Shown piece after piece: positions 12,759-20,660 of a stretch of DNA of 28,567 nt. Location of the stretch: positions 1 through 28,567 of the IMG/VR virus record IMGVR_UViG_3300030329_003787. One strand, given 5' to 3'. The stretch's first letter is position 1. Every line of letters begins with the position of its first letter. Source of the stretch: a virus. Below the pieces are notes generated by a model. It was given only the letters and a program-made list of their open reading frames with translations. It made no database searches and was not told the origin of the DNA. Position numbers and translations under genes: made by a program.

Positions 12759-12886
12759 CTAACCACAATGCAATGGTACTTTGGTACCATATGCATTGTT
12801 CTACACGAGCAAAAAATTGCTTACGGCAATTTTTTGCGAGTTCGATCGAATTCGCTTTAAGCGAATTCGACATAGAGTGGGGTTAG
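12759..12886. repeat. Multibranch element with three long hairpins
   Basis: Outer CTAACC/GGTTAG (12759-12764/12881-12886) encloses: ACAATGCA+ATGGTAC with GTACCAT+a+TGCATTGT (12765-12799, TTTG loop); GCAAAAAATTGC/GCAATTTTTTGC (12809-12820/12826-12837, 12 bp); and TCGAATTCGCT/AGCGAATTCGA (12846-12856/12860-12870, 11 bp). A four-way version of the same theme. Confidence 0.6.
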
Positions 12887-12895
12887 GGAGGGGTC

Positions 12896-12969
12896 GTAAA
12901 GTAAATATTCTTCTTGCATTTTAGCACAATCTTTGATTGTGCTATGCTAAGAAGAGAATATTTATTTAC
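12896..12969. repeat. Nested hairpin with about 18-bp outer arms
   Basis: Outer arms 12896-12915/12949-12969 (GTAAA..AAATATTCT..TTCTT with one bulge and one mismatch zone), spacers GCATT and TGCT, and a perfect inner TAGCACAATC-TTT-GATTGTGCTA (12922-12944). Same design as 10332-10426: long arm, short spacers, perfect inner hairpin with TTT loop. Confidence 0.6.
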
Positions 12970-12972
12970 GAA

Positions 12973-13090
12973 GGGGGGTGGTCGTATGAGCTTTGCTCAT
13001 ACTCCCTCCACACAGTTGCCCTTGGCAACTAGTGTGATTGTGTGTGTTGCCTTTGCAACACTACACAATGTAGGGTATACAATACCCCCC
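12973..13090. repeat. Cluster of four hairpins, possibly closed by a G6/C6 stem
   Basis: GTATGAGC-TTT-GCTCATAC (12984-13002); CACAC+AGTTGCC-CTT-GGCAACT+a+GTGTG (13009-13036); TTGTGT+GTGTTGC-CTTT-GCAACAC+t+ACACAA (13038-13068); GGGTAT-ACA-ATACCC (13073-13087). A G6 run at 12973-12978 could pair with the C6 run at 13085-13090, competing with the last hairpin. Confidence 0.6.
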
Positions 13091-13093
13091 GTT

Positions 13094-13110
13094 AATTGCC
13101 TTCGGCAATT
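13094..13110. repeat. Hairpin AATTGCC-TTC-GGCAATT
   Basis: Perfect 7-bp stem. If transcribed, the loop is the very stable C(UUCG)G tetraloop. It abuts the next Y element with no spacing. Confidence 0.6.
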
Positions 13111-13227
13111 GAAAGCATACATTATAAAAGCAAATGCCACTAAGCATTTGCATTTGCTTTTATAATCAAATGCTCTTTGCAACAATCGTCAAGCGATTGG
13201 TTGCAAAATTGCATTTGGTATGCTTTC
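13111..13227. repeat. Y-type element with 17-bp and 12-bp internal arms
   Basis: Outer GAAAGCATAC/GTATGCTTTC (13111-13120/13218-13227, 10 bp). Arm 1: ATTATAAAAGCAAATGC (13121-13137) with 13150-13166, 17 perfect bp, 12-nt loop. Arm 2: CAAATGC/GCATTTG (13167-13173/13211-13217) enclosing TTGCAACAATCG with CGATT-g-GTTGCAA (13177-13188/13194-13206). Arm 1 joins the outer stem and arm 2 with no gap. Confidence 0.7.
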
Positions 13228-13229
13228 TG

Positions 13230-13280
13230 TGTTCCTGTCGCCCTGCGACATGGAACAGAACCCCCCACCCGTAAGGGTGG
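13230..13280. repeat. Two adjacent hairpins
   Basis: TGTTCC+TGTCGC-CCT-GCGACA+t+GGAACA (13230-13257) and CCACCC-GTAA-GGGTGG (13265-13280), the latter with a GNRA-type GUAA tetraloop if RNA. Confidence 0.55.
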
Positions 13281-13284
13281 CTTT

Positions 13285-13379
13285 CTTGGAGTAGTACTTG
13301 CCGTAGCCTACAACCATTGCCAATGTATTGCACAGCAAGGTGCAATAATTGAGCAATGTGTTGTGGCTACTACTCCAAG
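13285..13379. repeat. Long branched hairpin with 12-bp base
   Basis: Base CTTGGAGTAGTA (13285-13296) with TACTACTCCAAG (13368-13379). Alternatively a 9-bp base plus GTAGCC/GGCTAC (13303-13308/13365-13370). Inner arms ACAAC/GTTGT (13310-13314/13360-13364), CATTGC/GCAATG (13315-13320/13353-13358) and TTGCAC/GTGCAA (13328-13333/13340-13345). Two alternative bases are possible. Confidence 0.6.
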
Positions 13380-13380
13380 C

Positions 13381-13480
13381 TTACCTGTGCTTGCAAATTG
13401 TCAAGCAATTTGCTTGTGCGAATTAATTGCTTCAGCCCTTGGGGGCTTAGAAGCAATAATTGCACAAACTGCACAGGTAA
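13381..13480. repeat. Y-type element with long second arm
   Basis: Outer TTACCTGTGC/GCACAGGTAA (13381-13390/13471-13480). Arm 1: GCAAATTG/CAATTTGC (13393-13400/13406-13413). Arm 2: TTGTGC (13414-13419), AATT, ATTGCTTC (13426-13433) pair with 13450-13467, with single-base bulges at 13420 and 13425, capped by AGCCC-TTGG-GGGCT (13434-13447). About 23 pairs in arm 2. Confidence 0.7.
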
Positions 13481-13483
13481 AAA

Positions 13484-13684
13484 ACAGTAGCGATTGCATC
13501 GAGCAATCGCAACTGTTGCGAGGGGTTGCAATGCAAGGAGTGGAGGGTGCAACCCCTCGCTGTTACAGTCGCTGTGCGACTGTGCAAGTTTGCAAATAAA
13601 ATGCAACAACCAGGTTGCATTTGATTCACAAACTTGCGAAAGCAATTGCTCAATGCAATTGCGAGGGGGCGATTGCAATCGCCC
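13484..13684. repeat. Run of six hairpins
   Basis: ACAGT+GCGATTGC/GCAATCGC+ACTGT (13484-13516); GCGAGGGGTTGCA/TGCAACCCCTCGC (13518-13530/13548-13560, 13 bp); ACAGTCGC-TGT-GCGACTGT (13565-13583); GCAAGTTTG+AAATGCAAC/GTTGCATTT+CAAACTTGC (13584-13637); GCAATTGC twice (13642-13662); palindrome of 18 nt at 13667-13684. Almost every base belongs to a stem. Confidence 0.6.
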
Positions 13685-13866
13685 TAGGTATCAAAGTGGT
13701 GCGAGTAACTTACCTACTATCTGTGTTGCTTGTTGCCTGTGGCTCGATTGGATGTTGCTTGTATGGGGGTATGGCTTGGGGTTCTTCTTCTTGGCTTGTA
13801 TATACCTATGACAAAATTTTTTTTGCAAAAAAGTGATTCGGTGTAGCTATTATATGCTAAATGATA
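13685..13866. other. Non-coding spacer, less structured
   Basis: A long-range TAGGTAT/ATACCTA pair (13685-13691/13802-13808) could close it; GTTGC recurs several times. Open frames across here are continuations of the cysteine-rich artefact frames of the hairpin block and have no ribosome site. A poor promoter-like pair (TTGCAA 13823, TATTAT 13848, spacing 19) is visible. Confidence 0.3.
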
Positions 13867-13906
13867 TAGCAAATGTTCTCCCTTTTAATTAGGGAGAACA
13901 ATGCTA
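13867..13906 (+). promoter_or_regulatory. Leader hairpin with a repeated anti-arm
   Basis: GTTCTCCCT (13875-13883) pairs with AGGGAGAAC (13891-13899) over a 7-nt loop, extended by TAGCA/TGCTA (13867-13871/13902-13906). The same 9-mer AGGGAGAAC occurs again at 14028-14036, so the left arm has a second possible partner 130 bases downstream, inside the attenuator-like leader. Confidence 0.45.
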
Positions 13907-13919
13907 ATTGGTAGATGTT

Positions 13920-14103
13920 ATTCCCTTCCCCTTTGCAAATTATACTGCAATAGCAAAAAAATAGTCAAGCGAATAAAAAAGAAAAAAGAAAGTATATAAA
14001 GAAAAAAGAAAGTAGGTAGGGGTAGCAAGGGAGAACCAATACTACCCCATGATAGATAAAGGGGAGGAAGGGAATTATAAAAATTTAGACCTCCCCTTTT
14101 TTC
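13920..14103 (+). promoter_or_regulatory. Attenuator-like leader with mutually exclusive stems and a terminator
   Basis: Terminator: AAAGGGGAGG (14058-14067) with CCTCCCCTTT (14090-14099) and T run to 14102. Competing partner: ATTCCCTTCC+CCTTT (13920-13934) with the same AAAGG..GGAAGGGAAT segment (14058-14075). Between them lie GGGGTAG/CTACCCC (14019-14025/14042-14048) and a 17-bp direct repeat of purine-rich sequence (13978-13994 and 13998-14014). It precedes the terminase operon; the long-range pair would prevent the terminator. No ligand domain is recognised. Confidence 0.5.
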
Positions 14104-14111
14104 AAGGAGAT

Positions 14112-14143
14112 AGTTGACTATAGAAGTCAACTTCAGTTATTAT
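14112..14143 (+). promoter_or_regulatory. Sigma70-like promoter overlapped by an inverted repeat
   Basis: TTGACT (14114-14119) and TATTAT (14138-14143) are spaced by 18 bp. The perfect 8-bp inverted repeat AGTTGACT-n5-AGTCAACT (14112-14119/14125-14132) covers the -35 box and part of the spacer, as an operator would. Placement just after the terminator and 24 bases before the small terminase start makes it a good candidate promoter of the head genes. Confidence 0.5.
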
Positions 14144-14166
14144 ATTTTATAGAGGAGTGCAGGTCA

Positions 14167-14604
14167 ATGGCAACGGAAGCATTTAGAAACAGGCAGAAAG
14201 CTAGATTTTTAAAAAAGTTTAAAGAGATTAAAACTATATACAGTACTTGTGAGGCTATAGGTCTTCCAAGACGGACAGTATATCTGTGGTTGAAGGAAGA
14301 TTCTGAATTTAAAGCAGACTTTGAAGATATAAGACTAGGAGTTGGCGAAGAATTAGAGAGTATAGCTTTTCAATTAGTAAACAAGATGGCTGAAAAGGAA
14401 GATTATTCCAAGCCTGTGTTATTAATTACTATGTTAAATGCTAACTTACCTGGTAAATACAGATCTACAGACACTACTTCTGAAGATTCCAAGCAATTAA
14501 TGGAGGATTTCAGAAAGATGGCTGCCAAGAAAAAGAGAAAAGCTCCCAAATCCAAGGTAGTTAAAGAAGCAGAGGACATAATTAATGACTCAGACAACAA
14601 ATGA
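14167..14604 (+). CDS. Terminase small subunit (HTH type)
   Basis: 145 residues with AGAGGAG upstream. N-terminal basic region then a helix-turn-helix (about residues 22-45: TIYSTCEAIGLPRRTVYLWL), followed by SEFKADFEDIRLGVGEELES, the helical pattern of phage small terminases that bind the packaging site. The C-terminus is lysine-rich (KKKRKAPKSK) and acidic at the very end. The end overlaps the large terminase start by 20 bp. The family call rests on HTH type and synteny. Confidence 0.8.
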   Translation: MATEAFRNRQKARFLKKFKEIKTIYSTCEAIGLPRRTVYLWLKEDSEFKADFEDIRLGVGEELESIAFQLVNKMAEKEDYSKPVLLITMLNANLPGKYRSTDTTSEDSKQLMEDFRKMAAKKKRKAPKSKVVKEAEDIINDSDNK

Positions 14605-15925
14605 GCTAACAGATTTCCTTTATGAGAAGGTAGGGTTTGATCCTACTGATGAACAGAGAGTAATATTGGACTCTGATAAAAGATTTACACTTGTAGCAGG
14701 CGGGGAACAGGCAGGAAAAAGCATGATCGCTAGTAAATTCCTACTAAAAAAGACATTTGAAACAGAAAATCCAGGATTATATTGGCTAGTTGCTGCAGAT
14801 TACGGCAGAACTAGGGCAGAATTTGAATATTTAATAGAAGATTTTGGTAAGCTAGGCTTATTAAAGAAGGCATCTAAGAGAGTAGACCCAGGTAGAATTG
14901 AATTAGTAGACGGAACTGTTATTGAAACTAAATCAGCTAAGGATCCTAGAACTCTAGCTATGAGAGCACCCGATGGAATCATAGGTTGTGAGGCTAGTCA
15001 GCTAGATTTAGAAAGTTATTACAGGATAAGAGGTAGGTGTGCACCTAAAGCAGCATGGATGTTTCTAGCAGGAACATTTGAGGGTAGCCTTGGTTGGTAC
15101 CCTTCGTTATTTCAGGCATGGAAGTACGGAGATAAAGACGAGAAATCTTTTTCTTTACCTTCTTATACTAATAAACACTTATATCCAGGAGGTAAAAATG
15201 ATCCAGAGATACAAAAACTCAAGAATGAGGCTAGTGATGATTTCTTTATGGAAAGGATTGAAGGTATTCCTTCTCCACCTACGGGAATCGTATTCCAGGA
15301 ATTCAGAAGTGATAGACATATATCAGAAAAAGCTGTCTATGTACCAGGGGAACCAGTCCACTTGTGGATCGACCCAGGTTATGCAGGCGGCTATGCAATC
15401 GAAGCGGTACAGATCAGCGATGATCAAGTTAGACTTATCGATGAAGTCTACGAAAAGTCCCTCATTACAGAGGAAATGATTAATATTTGTCAGAATAGAG
15501 AGTGGTGGAGTGATGTACAGTTTGGAGTAATTGATGTAGCAGGGTATCAGCATCAGGCTATGGCAGCTCCTGCTGAAATTTGGTTAAATGAAACAGGATT
15601 ATATCTAGATTCTGAGAAAGTTAAGATTAATGATGGTACAGAAAAATTAAAATCTATGTTAAAATTAGCTCCAAATGGCGAGCCTAGATTAATAATTAAC
15701 CCTAAATGTAAGGGAATCTTATCAGAGTTTGGTGCAGCTCCAAATCCATTTAATGGACAGACACTTGTGTACAAGTGGAAGACAGATAGAGATGGAAACA
15801 TAGTTGGCAATCAACCTGAAGATAAGTATAATCATGGTGTTAAAGCCGTAATCTATGGTTTAATAAACCATTTTGGTTATGCACATATAGAAAATAGAAG
15901 CACAATTCGTGTGAAGAGGTGGTAA
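14585..15925 (+). CDS. Terminase large subunit (packaging ATPase/nuclease)
   Basis: 446 residues. ATPase: Walker A GGEQAGKS (39-46), Walker B-like GIIGCEASQ (131-139, catalytic E136) and coupling motif LAGTF (161-165). RNase H-like nuclease: WIDPGYAGG (261-269, D263), IDEVYE (285-290) and VIDVAG (315-320, D317), then the C-terminal DKYNHGVKAVIYGL. These are the acidic metal ligands of large terminases. It cleaves concatemers and translocates DNA into procapsids, working with the small subunit and portal. Ends in a TAATG overlap with the portal gene. Confidence 0.93.
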   Translation: MTQTTNELTDFLYEKVGFDPTDEQRVILDSDKRFTLVAGGEQAGKSMIASKFLLKKTFETENPGLYWLVAADYGRTRAEFEYLIEDFGKLGLLKKASKRVDPGRIELVDGTVIETKSAKDPRTLAMRAPDGIIGCEASQLDLESYYRIRGRCAPKAAWMFLAGTFEGSLGWYPSLFQAWKYGDKDEKSFSLPSYTNKHLYPGGKNDPEIQKLKNEASDDFFMERIEGIPSPPTGIVFQEFRSDRHISEKAVYVPGEPVHLWIDPGYAGGYAIEAVQISDDQVRLIDEVYEKSLITEEMINICQNREWWSDVQFGVIDVAGYQHQAMAAPAEIWLNETGLYLDSEKVKINDGTEKLKSMLKLAPNGEPRLIINPKCKGILSEFGAAPNPFNGQTLVYKWKTDRDGNIVGNQPEDKYNHGVKAVIYGLINHFGYAHIENRSTIRVKRW

Positions 15926-17760
15926 TGGCACGGAAGAATTACAAACCTGAAACAATTATAGATAAAGTAGAAAGTCATTATGAGGCTACTGAACCATTAA
16001 GAAATAGAATGGACAGGGATTACTCCCTTTACAGATTAGATCCTTATGATGCAGGTGATGGATATCAATCGTATACATCAAATGAGCCATCTACTTATGC
16101 AGATAAAATAATATCTTTTGTTGTTGGATCTGAAATGGTAGCTAGAATACCTAATGTATCTGAGAACGAAGATGATAGAGATGCAAACAATATGAAAGAA
16201 AGATTCTTTCTTGGTGCACTAAGAAGTGCTGATGAAAGAATTAAAAAAGCATCCATGCCTTCAATCAAAAGTCAAATAGGTTGGTACATATGTATGAGAG
16301 GTTGGTATGCAGGTAGAGCTTTGCTTATAAAAGATGATGAAGATAATACTTATGTAGATATAACTCCTTGGGATCCAATGCATACTTATTGGTCAGCAGG
16401 AACAGATGGGCTAGAGTGGGCTTGTTATAAGATTAAAAAATCTAAAGAATTAGTAGAAGCACAATACAATATTAAGCTACCAAAAAACGAACAGTATGAT
16501 GATGAAGATTGGATAGATGTATATGATTACTACGATAAAGAAATGAACACAGTAGTTCTTTCTAATGGAAGAGTAGCTAAGAAACCTACACCACACGGAT
16601 CACCAAGGGTGCCTGTGTTTTTGGGGCCTGTAGGGTCAGCTCCTATGATACAGGCACTTAATGATATGACTCCTATTGATGATACGATTGCTGATTATGG
16701 CGAAAGTATATTTAAACATAATAGAGAGAATTACGAAAAGAATAATCTTATGATGTCTATAATGTTAGAGCTTACAGCTAGAGCAAGACGACAAGGATTA
16801 AAGATTAGATCAAGAGATGGAATGAAAACTCTTGATGAGGATCCGTATAAAGAAGGTACAGAAATATCCTTGGCACAAGGTGAAGATATAGAACCATTAG
16901 GTTTAATGGAAGTAGCTAGAGAAACAGGTGCTTTCATGGGACTAGTGTCAGGAGAAACTCAAAGAGGATCTATACCTCATACTCTTTATGGAGATATACA
17001 ATTTCAATTATCAGGATTTGCAATCAATACCCTTAGACAAGGGATTGATTCTGTTATATCCCCAAGAATAACAGCAATGGAAGATGCTTACACAAATATG
17101 TGTATGTTGTTAAATGATCAATATTTAACAGAAGCTTTTAGTGCAATGGAATTATCTGGTCAAGATATGAACAGACAATATTTTAAAGATAAAATATCTC
17201 CTGCTTCAATTAAAAAAGCAGGAGATATTGTTATAACATTTGTTGGCCAATTGCCACAAGATGATATGACAAAGATGAGCATGGCTCAGATAGCAAGGGA
17301 AGGAGAATCTCCATTGCTACCTGATATATTTATTAGAGATAAGATCCTTGGCTTGCAGGACACGGATCAAATAGATGATGCAATCAAAGAACAGCAAGCA
17401 GAAAAAGTTTTACCTGAAGCTGCATTATGGACATTACTTAAAGCAGCAGAAGAAAAAGGTAGACCTGACCTTGCACAATTTTATTATAGTGAACTAATTA
17501 CTTTGATAACAGAAAAAGAAACAAGGAAGTTAGAAACACAAATGGCTTTACAGCAACAACTAACAGGACAAGCTCAACAAGAAGGAGGTATGCCAACAGC
17601 AGACCCTAGAGTGGCACCTAATGCTATGATGGGAGCACCACCTCCAACACCTACTCCACAAGCAGGAGCATTTGTTCCTCCAGGAACTCCTAGGCCAGGA
17701 GCTCAAAGTGAAGAGGAACAATTAAGAAGAGCAGGTCTTAACAATATGAGAGAGGTATAA
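15925..17760 (+). CDS. Portal protein
   Basis: I choose the ATG at 15925, overlapping the terminase stop and behind GAGGTGG, rather than GTG 15919. 611 residues. Position after the terminase and a long mixed alpha/beta body are typical of portal proteins: N-terminal DYSLYRLDPYDAGDGYQ, a WYICMRGWYAGRALLI segment, ITPWDPMHTYW, and a helical LELTARARRQGLKIRSRDG segment. The Q/P-rich C-terminus (about 540-590) is probably disordered. Twelve copies would form the vertex channel for DNA entry. The call rests on size, synteny and these features. Confidence 0.82.
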   Translation: MARKNYKPETIIDKVESHYEATEPLRNRMDRDYSLYRLDPYDAGDGYQSYTSNEPSTYADKIISFVVGSEMVARIPNVSENEDDRDANNMKERFFLGALRSADERIKKASMPSIKSQIGWYICMRGWYAGRALLIKDDEDNTYVDITPWDPMHTYWSAGTDGLEWACYKIKKSKELVEAQYNIKLPKNEQYDDEDWIDVYDYYDKEMNTVVLSNGRVAKKPTPHGSPRVPVFLGPVGSAPMIQALNDMTPIDDTIADYGESIFKHNRENYEKNNLMMSIMLELTARARRQGLKIRSRDGMKTLDEDPYKEGTEISLAQGEDIEPLGLMEVARETGAFMGLVSGETQRGSIPHTLYGDIQFQLSGFAINTLRQGIDSVISPRITAMEDAYTNMCMLLNDQYLTEAFSAMELSGQDMNRQYFKDKISPASIKKAGDIVITFVGQLPQDDMTKMSMAQIAREGESPLLPDIFIRDKILGLQDTDQIDDAIKEQQAEKVLPEAALWTLLKAAEEKGRPDLAQFYYSELITLITEKETRKLETQMALQQQLTGQAQQEGGMPTADPRVAPNAMMGAPPPTPTPQAGAFVPPGTPRPGAQSEEEQLRRAGLNNMREV

Positions 17761-17761
17761 A

Positions 17762-20305
17762 ATGCAATTAGTAGGATTAGGAATTAAAGATAATTCAGGA
17801 AAAGAAATAACAATAGGAATTGAAGGGCTTTATGATACTAGAGAATTAGATAGTATTTTACAAAATAATGCTCAATGGATTATCTATTCTTTAACAGGGC
17901 AAATGCCTGGAGGAATATTGCCTACGGGGACAGCAAATCCTATAACAGGAGAAATAGGGGTTATTCCTAATGACATAAGTGGACTTACTCCATGGATGAT
18001 TACTAATTCAGGAATTCCTGCATTTAAATTTGACAATGGAAGATTAACTCAAATTGAAACTAACATAGGTAATGTAGCAAATTGGGGAAAATATAATTAT
18101 GTTGTTGATGCTGACGATAGGAGTAAATTAAATTTATCAGCATTAGGTAGTCATCCTATAGTAAACAAAGAAGCAAAATCATTTGGTATGTATGCAGTTA
18201 AAGCAGGTGAAGGACAACAAATTGCAGATAAATTTGCGGCACCTCAGGGAACTTATGCTGCAGGTGACTTTGGAGATTTTGTTGGATTAGGAGGTAGGCA
18301 AGGGATGCAAACAACATTTGTCCCTAAGAACGAAGCAGAACTTAAAGCAGCAAAAAATGCAGGTATAATTCCGAAGGATCAAACACTTCAACAGGCACAA
18401 GATAAAGCAAAGAAAGCTCAACAGGGCGAAGTAACTAGAGGTACTACAGTAAATAAGGAAGGAAAAGTTGTAGACCAAAGTGGTAAAATTGTTGGACAAG
18501 CATTAACTCCTGGAGGTTCAGGAACCCCTGGTGCAGCAGGATCTCCAAGCTTTGCAGGTACACAAGGAGTACCTGGAGTTGATATGCCGTTTGGTGGAAT
18601 CAATCCATTACAAGCTTTTGCTAGTCAGACCCCTGGAGAAGCAGCAAGCTTTGCTTTAGGTTCAGGAATGTTACCTGGATTTGCTAATCAAAACTTAGCA
18701 GCAGCTTACAGAAATATATATCCTGGATTAGCTAATGCATATAATCTTGCATTACAAACAGGAAGATTAACAGCCCCTGTTATAGGACAAGGAATAGCAG
18801 GTACTGATATTCAAGCACCTGGAGTTGGCTTTGCTCAATTTACACAAGGTGGAGGTGGCAATATTGTTCAAGGATTACAACAAGACTTGCAAAGTATACA
18901 AAATGTAAAAGCTAAAGTAAAAGCAGCAGGTGGAACAGTAGCAGGATTAACTGAACAAGAGTTGGTACTTTATCAGCAAATTATATCAGACCCTGAAACA
19001 GAATATAAAATAAGAACTAGTTTAATTGGATTGACTTCGCCTAATGCTGCAACAGCACAAGCAAGAAGAACAATGCTAGATAGAGCATATTCTATGGGAG
19101 AACTGCAGGCACCTGGACAATTAGCCATGACACCTGGAGGATTTGGAACTTTAGGAGCTGTACAAGCACCTCAATATACTCCTCCCACAGGAGCTTTTAC
19201 ACCAACCCCACCACCATCCGTAGTACAACCACAACCATCTGTAGTACAATCACAATCAGTAACACCAGGAGGAACTCCACCAATAGGTCAGCCACCTGCA
19301 GGTCAGCCACCAATGGGGCAACCTCCAATGGGGCAACCTCCAATGGCACAACCACCAAATACAGAAACAGCAGCTCAAACCGCAGCTCAAGCAGCAGCAA
19401 TGGCAGCAGCAACTGATGCAAGTTTAAATAAAATGCAAGCTCAAGCAGATGCTAATCGAAGAGCAGGAGATGAACTAGCTATGGGTACAGGAGGAGGCAG
19501 TAATTTAATGAGAGAATTATTGTCAACAATTAATACTGTTGACAATGTAGCAAGTCCTGCAAAAGGCGGATTAGATATGAACCAACCTCCTAATAGACAA
19601 GTAGAAGTGTCTGATGTTAATGAAACAGCAACACAAATAAACCCAGGTTCAGGAATAAAAGGAAATCCTGCAATGTTAGATCCTACTGCTACCAATATTA
19701 TACTAAACAATCCTATGGGAGTAGATCAAACTGCAAATGATAAAATATTTTATGTTGACGATGATGGGAACAATGTGTTTACATTTGTTAATAAAGAAAA
19801 AATATCTCAACAAGCTAAAGCACAAGCTGCAGCAACAGGTACTCCTTGGTATGATGTAGTTTATATAACAGATCCTTTAACAGGAAAATCTCTTGGACTA
19901 AAGAAAGACAGCACTAGTCCACATGATGATGCTCCTTACAAAGTTATGTTCGTAGGACAATCAGGAGCTAGTGAAATAGACACAAGCCCTCAGCCCGTAG
20001 TACAACAACCTTTGAAAGAAATGGAATACTCTAGATTCCAAGAACTTATGGGAGCAGGAGGAGGAGTTCAAAACACAAATCCAGGAGGTCTTTTCCCATT
20101 TACAACTGATATATCTGACGAAGCTCCTGGTCAAGCATGGGAACAACTGAAAAAAGATATTGGAAAAGCTAAGACATTTAAAGAATTAGCAGATTTACAA
20201 CAAAGTGTGCTTAATCCTAAAGCTGCAGCAGAGAAAAAAGAATTAGAAGAAATGGAAGCTTTTAATCAATTCATGGGACAAGGAGAAGGATATTATGGCA
20301 GATAA
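17762..20305 (+). CDS. Large unknown virion-associated protein with G/P/Q repeats, 847 aa
   Basis: Starts one base after the portal stop, with GAGAGG upstream. The N-terminal 230 residues are folded-looking (IKDNSGKEITIGIEGLYDTR...). Then come low-complexity segments: collagen-like G-x-P (about residues 245-270), a long A/Q/G-rich middle, and five-residue repeats of GQPPx near 507-535 (15-base repeats, about 19279-19350). The C-terminal 200 residues look more regular (DDDGNNVFTFVNKEKISQ...). Family not recognised; operon position between portal and the giant protein implies a neck, internal or decoration protein. Confidence 0.65.
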   Translation: MQLVGLGIKDNSGKEITIGIEGLYDTRELDSILQNNAQWIIYSLTGQMPGGILPTGTANPITGEIGVIPNDISGLTPWMITNSGIPAFKFDNGRLTQIETNIGNVANWGKYNYVVDADDRSKLNLSALGSHPIVNKEAKSFGMYAVKAGEGQQIADKFAAPQGTYAAGDFGDFVGLGGRQGMQTTFVPKNEAELKAAKNAGIIPKDQTLQQAQDKAKKAQQGEVTRGTTVNKEGKVVDQSGKIVGQALTPGGSGTPGAAGSPSFAGTQGVPGVDMPFGGINPLQAFASQTPGEAASFALGSGMLPGFANQNLAAAYRNIYPGLANAYNLALQTGRLTAPVIGQGIAGTDIQAPGVGFAQFTQGGGGNIVQGLQQDLQSIQNVKAKVKAAGGTVAGLTEQELVLYQQIISDPETEYKIRTSLIGLTSPNAATAQARRTMLDRAYSMGELQAPGQLAMTPGGFGTLGAVQAPQYTPPTGAFTPTPPPSVVQPQPSVVQSQSVTPGGTPPIGQPPAGQPPMGQPPMGQPPMAQPPNTETAAQTAAQAAAMAAATDASLNKMQAQADANRRAGDELAMGTGGGSNLMRELLSTINTVDNVASPAKGGLDMNQPPNRQVEVSDVNETATQINPGSGIKGNPAMLDPTATNIILNNPMGVDQTANDKIFYVDDDGNNVFTFVNKEKISQQAKAQAAATGTPWYDVVYITDPLTGKSLGLKKDSTSPHDDAPYKVMFVGQSGASEIDTSPQPVVQQPLKEMEYSRFQELMGAGGGVQNTNPGGLFPFTTDISDEAPGQAWEQLKKDIGKAKTFKELADLQQSVLNPKAAAEKKELEEMEAFNQFMGQGEGYYGR

Positions 20306-20660
20306 TTATTTTGGTACATTCACAGATTTTTCTTATAGCCCTGAAGTATCTTCTATGCTATCAAGAGATTTTTTAGAATCTACTCCTACAGCAGCTTATT
20401 ATAGTTCGCCTGTAGGTACAGGGTTTGCCAAACAATCTCCTAATAGACAAAGATTTTTTCAACAAAGTTTCCAAGATATTTATAACCAATATCTTGGAGA
20501 GCTTGGGGCACAAGCTAGACAAGGACAAATATCTCCTTTAAGGTTCTCAGATTATTTAGAAAGAGATCCGTTTACTGAAAGATATTCAGGTTTAACTCCA
20601 ATGCAAAAAGGAGTTTACAGTCAACAGTTTTCACCATCAACTAGATTTATTTATTACTAA
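20295..20660 (+). CDS. Hypothetical structural-type protein, 121 aa
   Basis: Overlaps the preceding gene by 11 bp and shares its stop with the next start (TAATG). Aromatic and Q/R/S-rich (FSYSPEVSSMLSRDFLES, RQRFFQQSFQDIYNQYLGEL), with a tyrosine-ended tail RFIYY. No motif recognised. Translational coupling to the 1886-residue protein suggests they act together in the virion. Confidence 0.65.
   Translation: MADNYFGTFTDFSYSPEVSSMLSRDFLESTPTAAYYSSPVGTGFAKQSPNRQRFFQQSFQDIYNQYLGELGAQARQGQISPLRFSDYLERDPFTERYSGLTPMQKGVYSQQFSPSTRFIYY

Noticed and set aside
12579-13684. Group I or II intron, or GOLLD/ROOL-type large RNA
   Set aside because: No intron core motifs or encoded maturase or endonuclease; I cannot match the known large-RNA consensus by eye, and there is no tRNA beside it. 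Rfam search would be decisive.
12669-13836. Several open frames of 60-140 codons on both strands (cysteine- and alanine-rich)
   Set aside because: They lie across hairpins on both strands, have no ribosome sites, and their composition follows from repeated TTGC/GCAA stem sequence.
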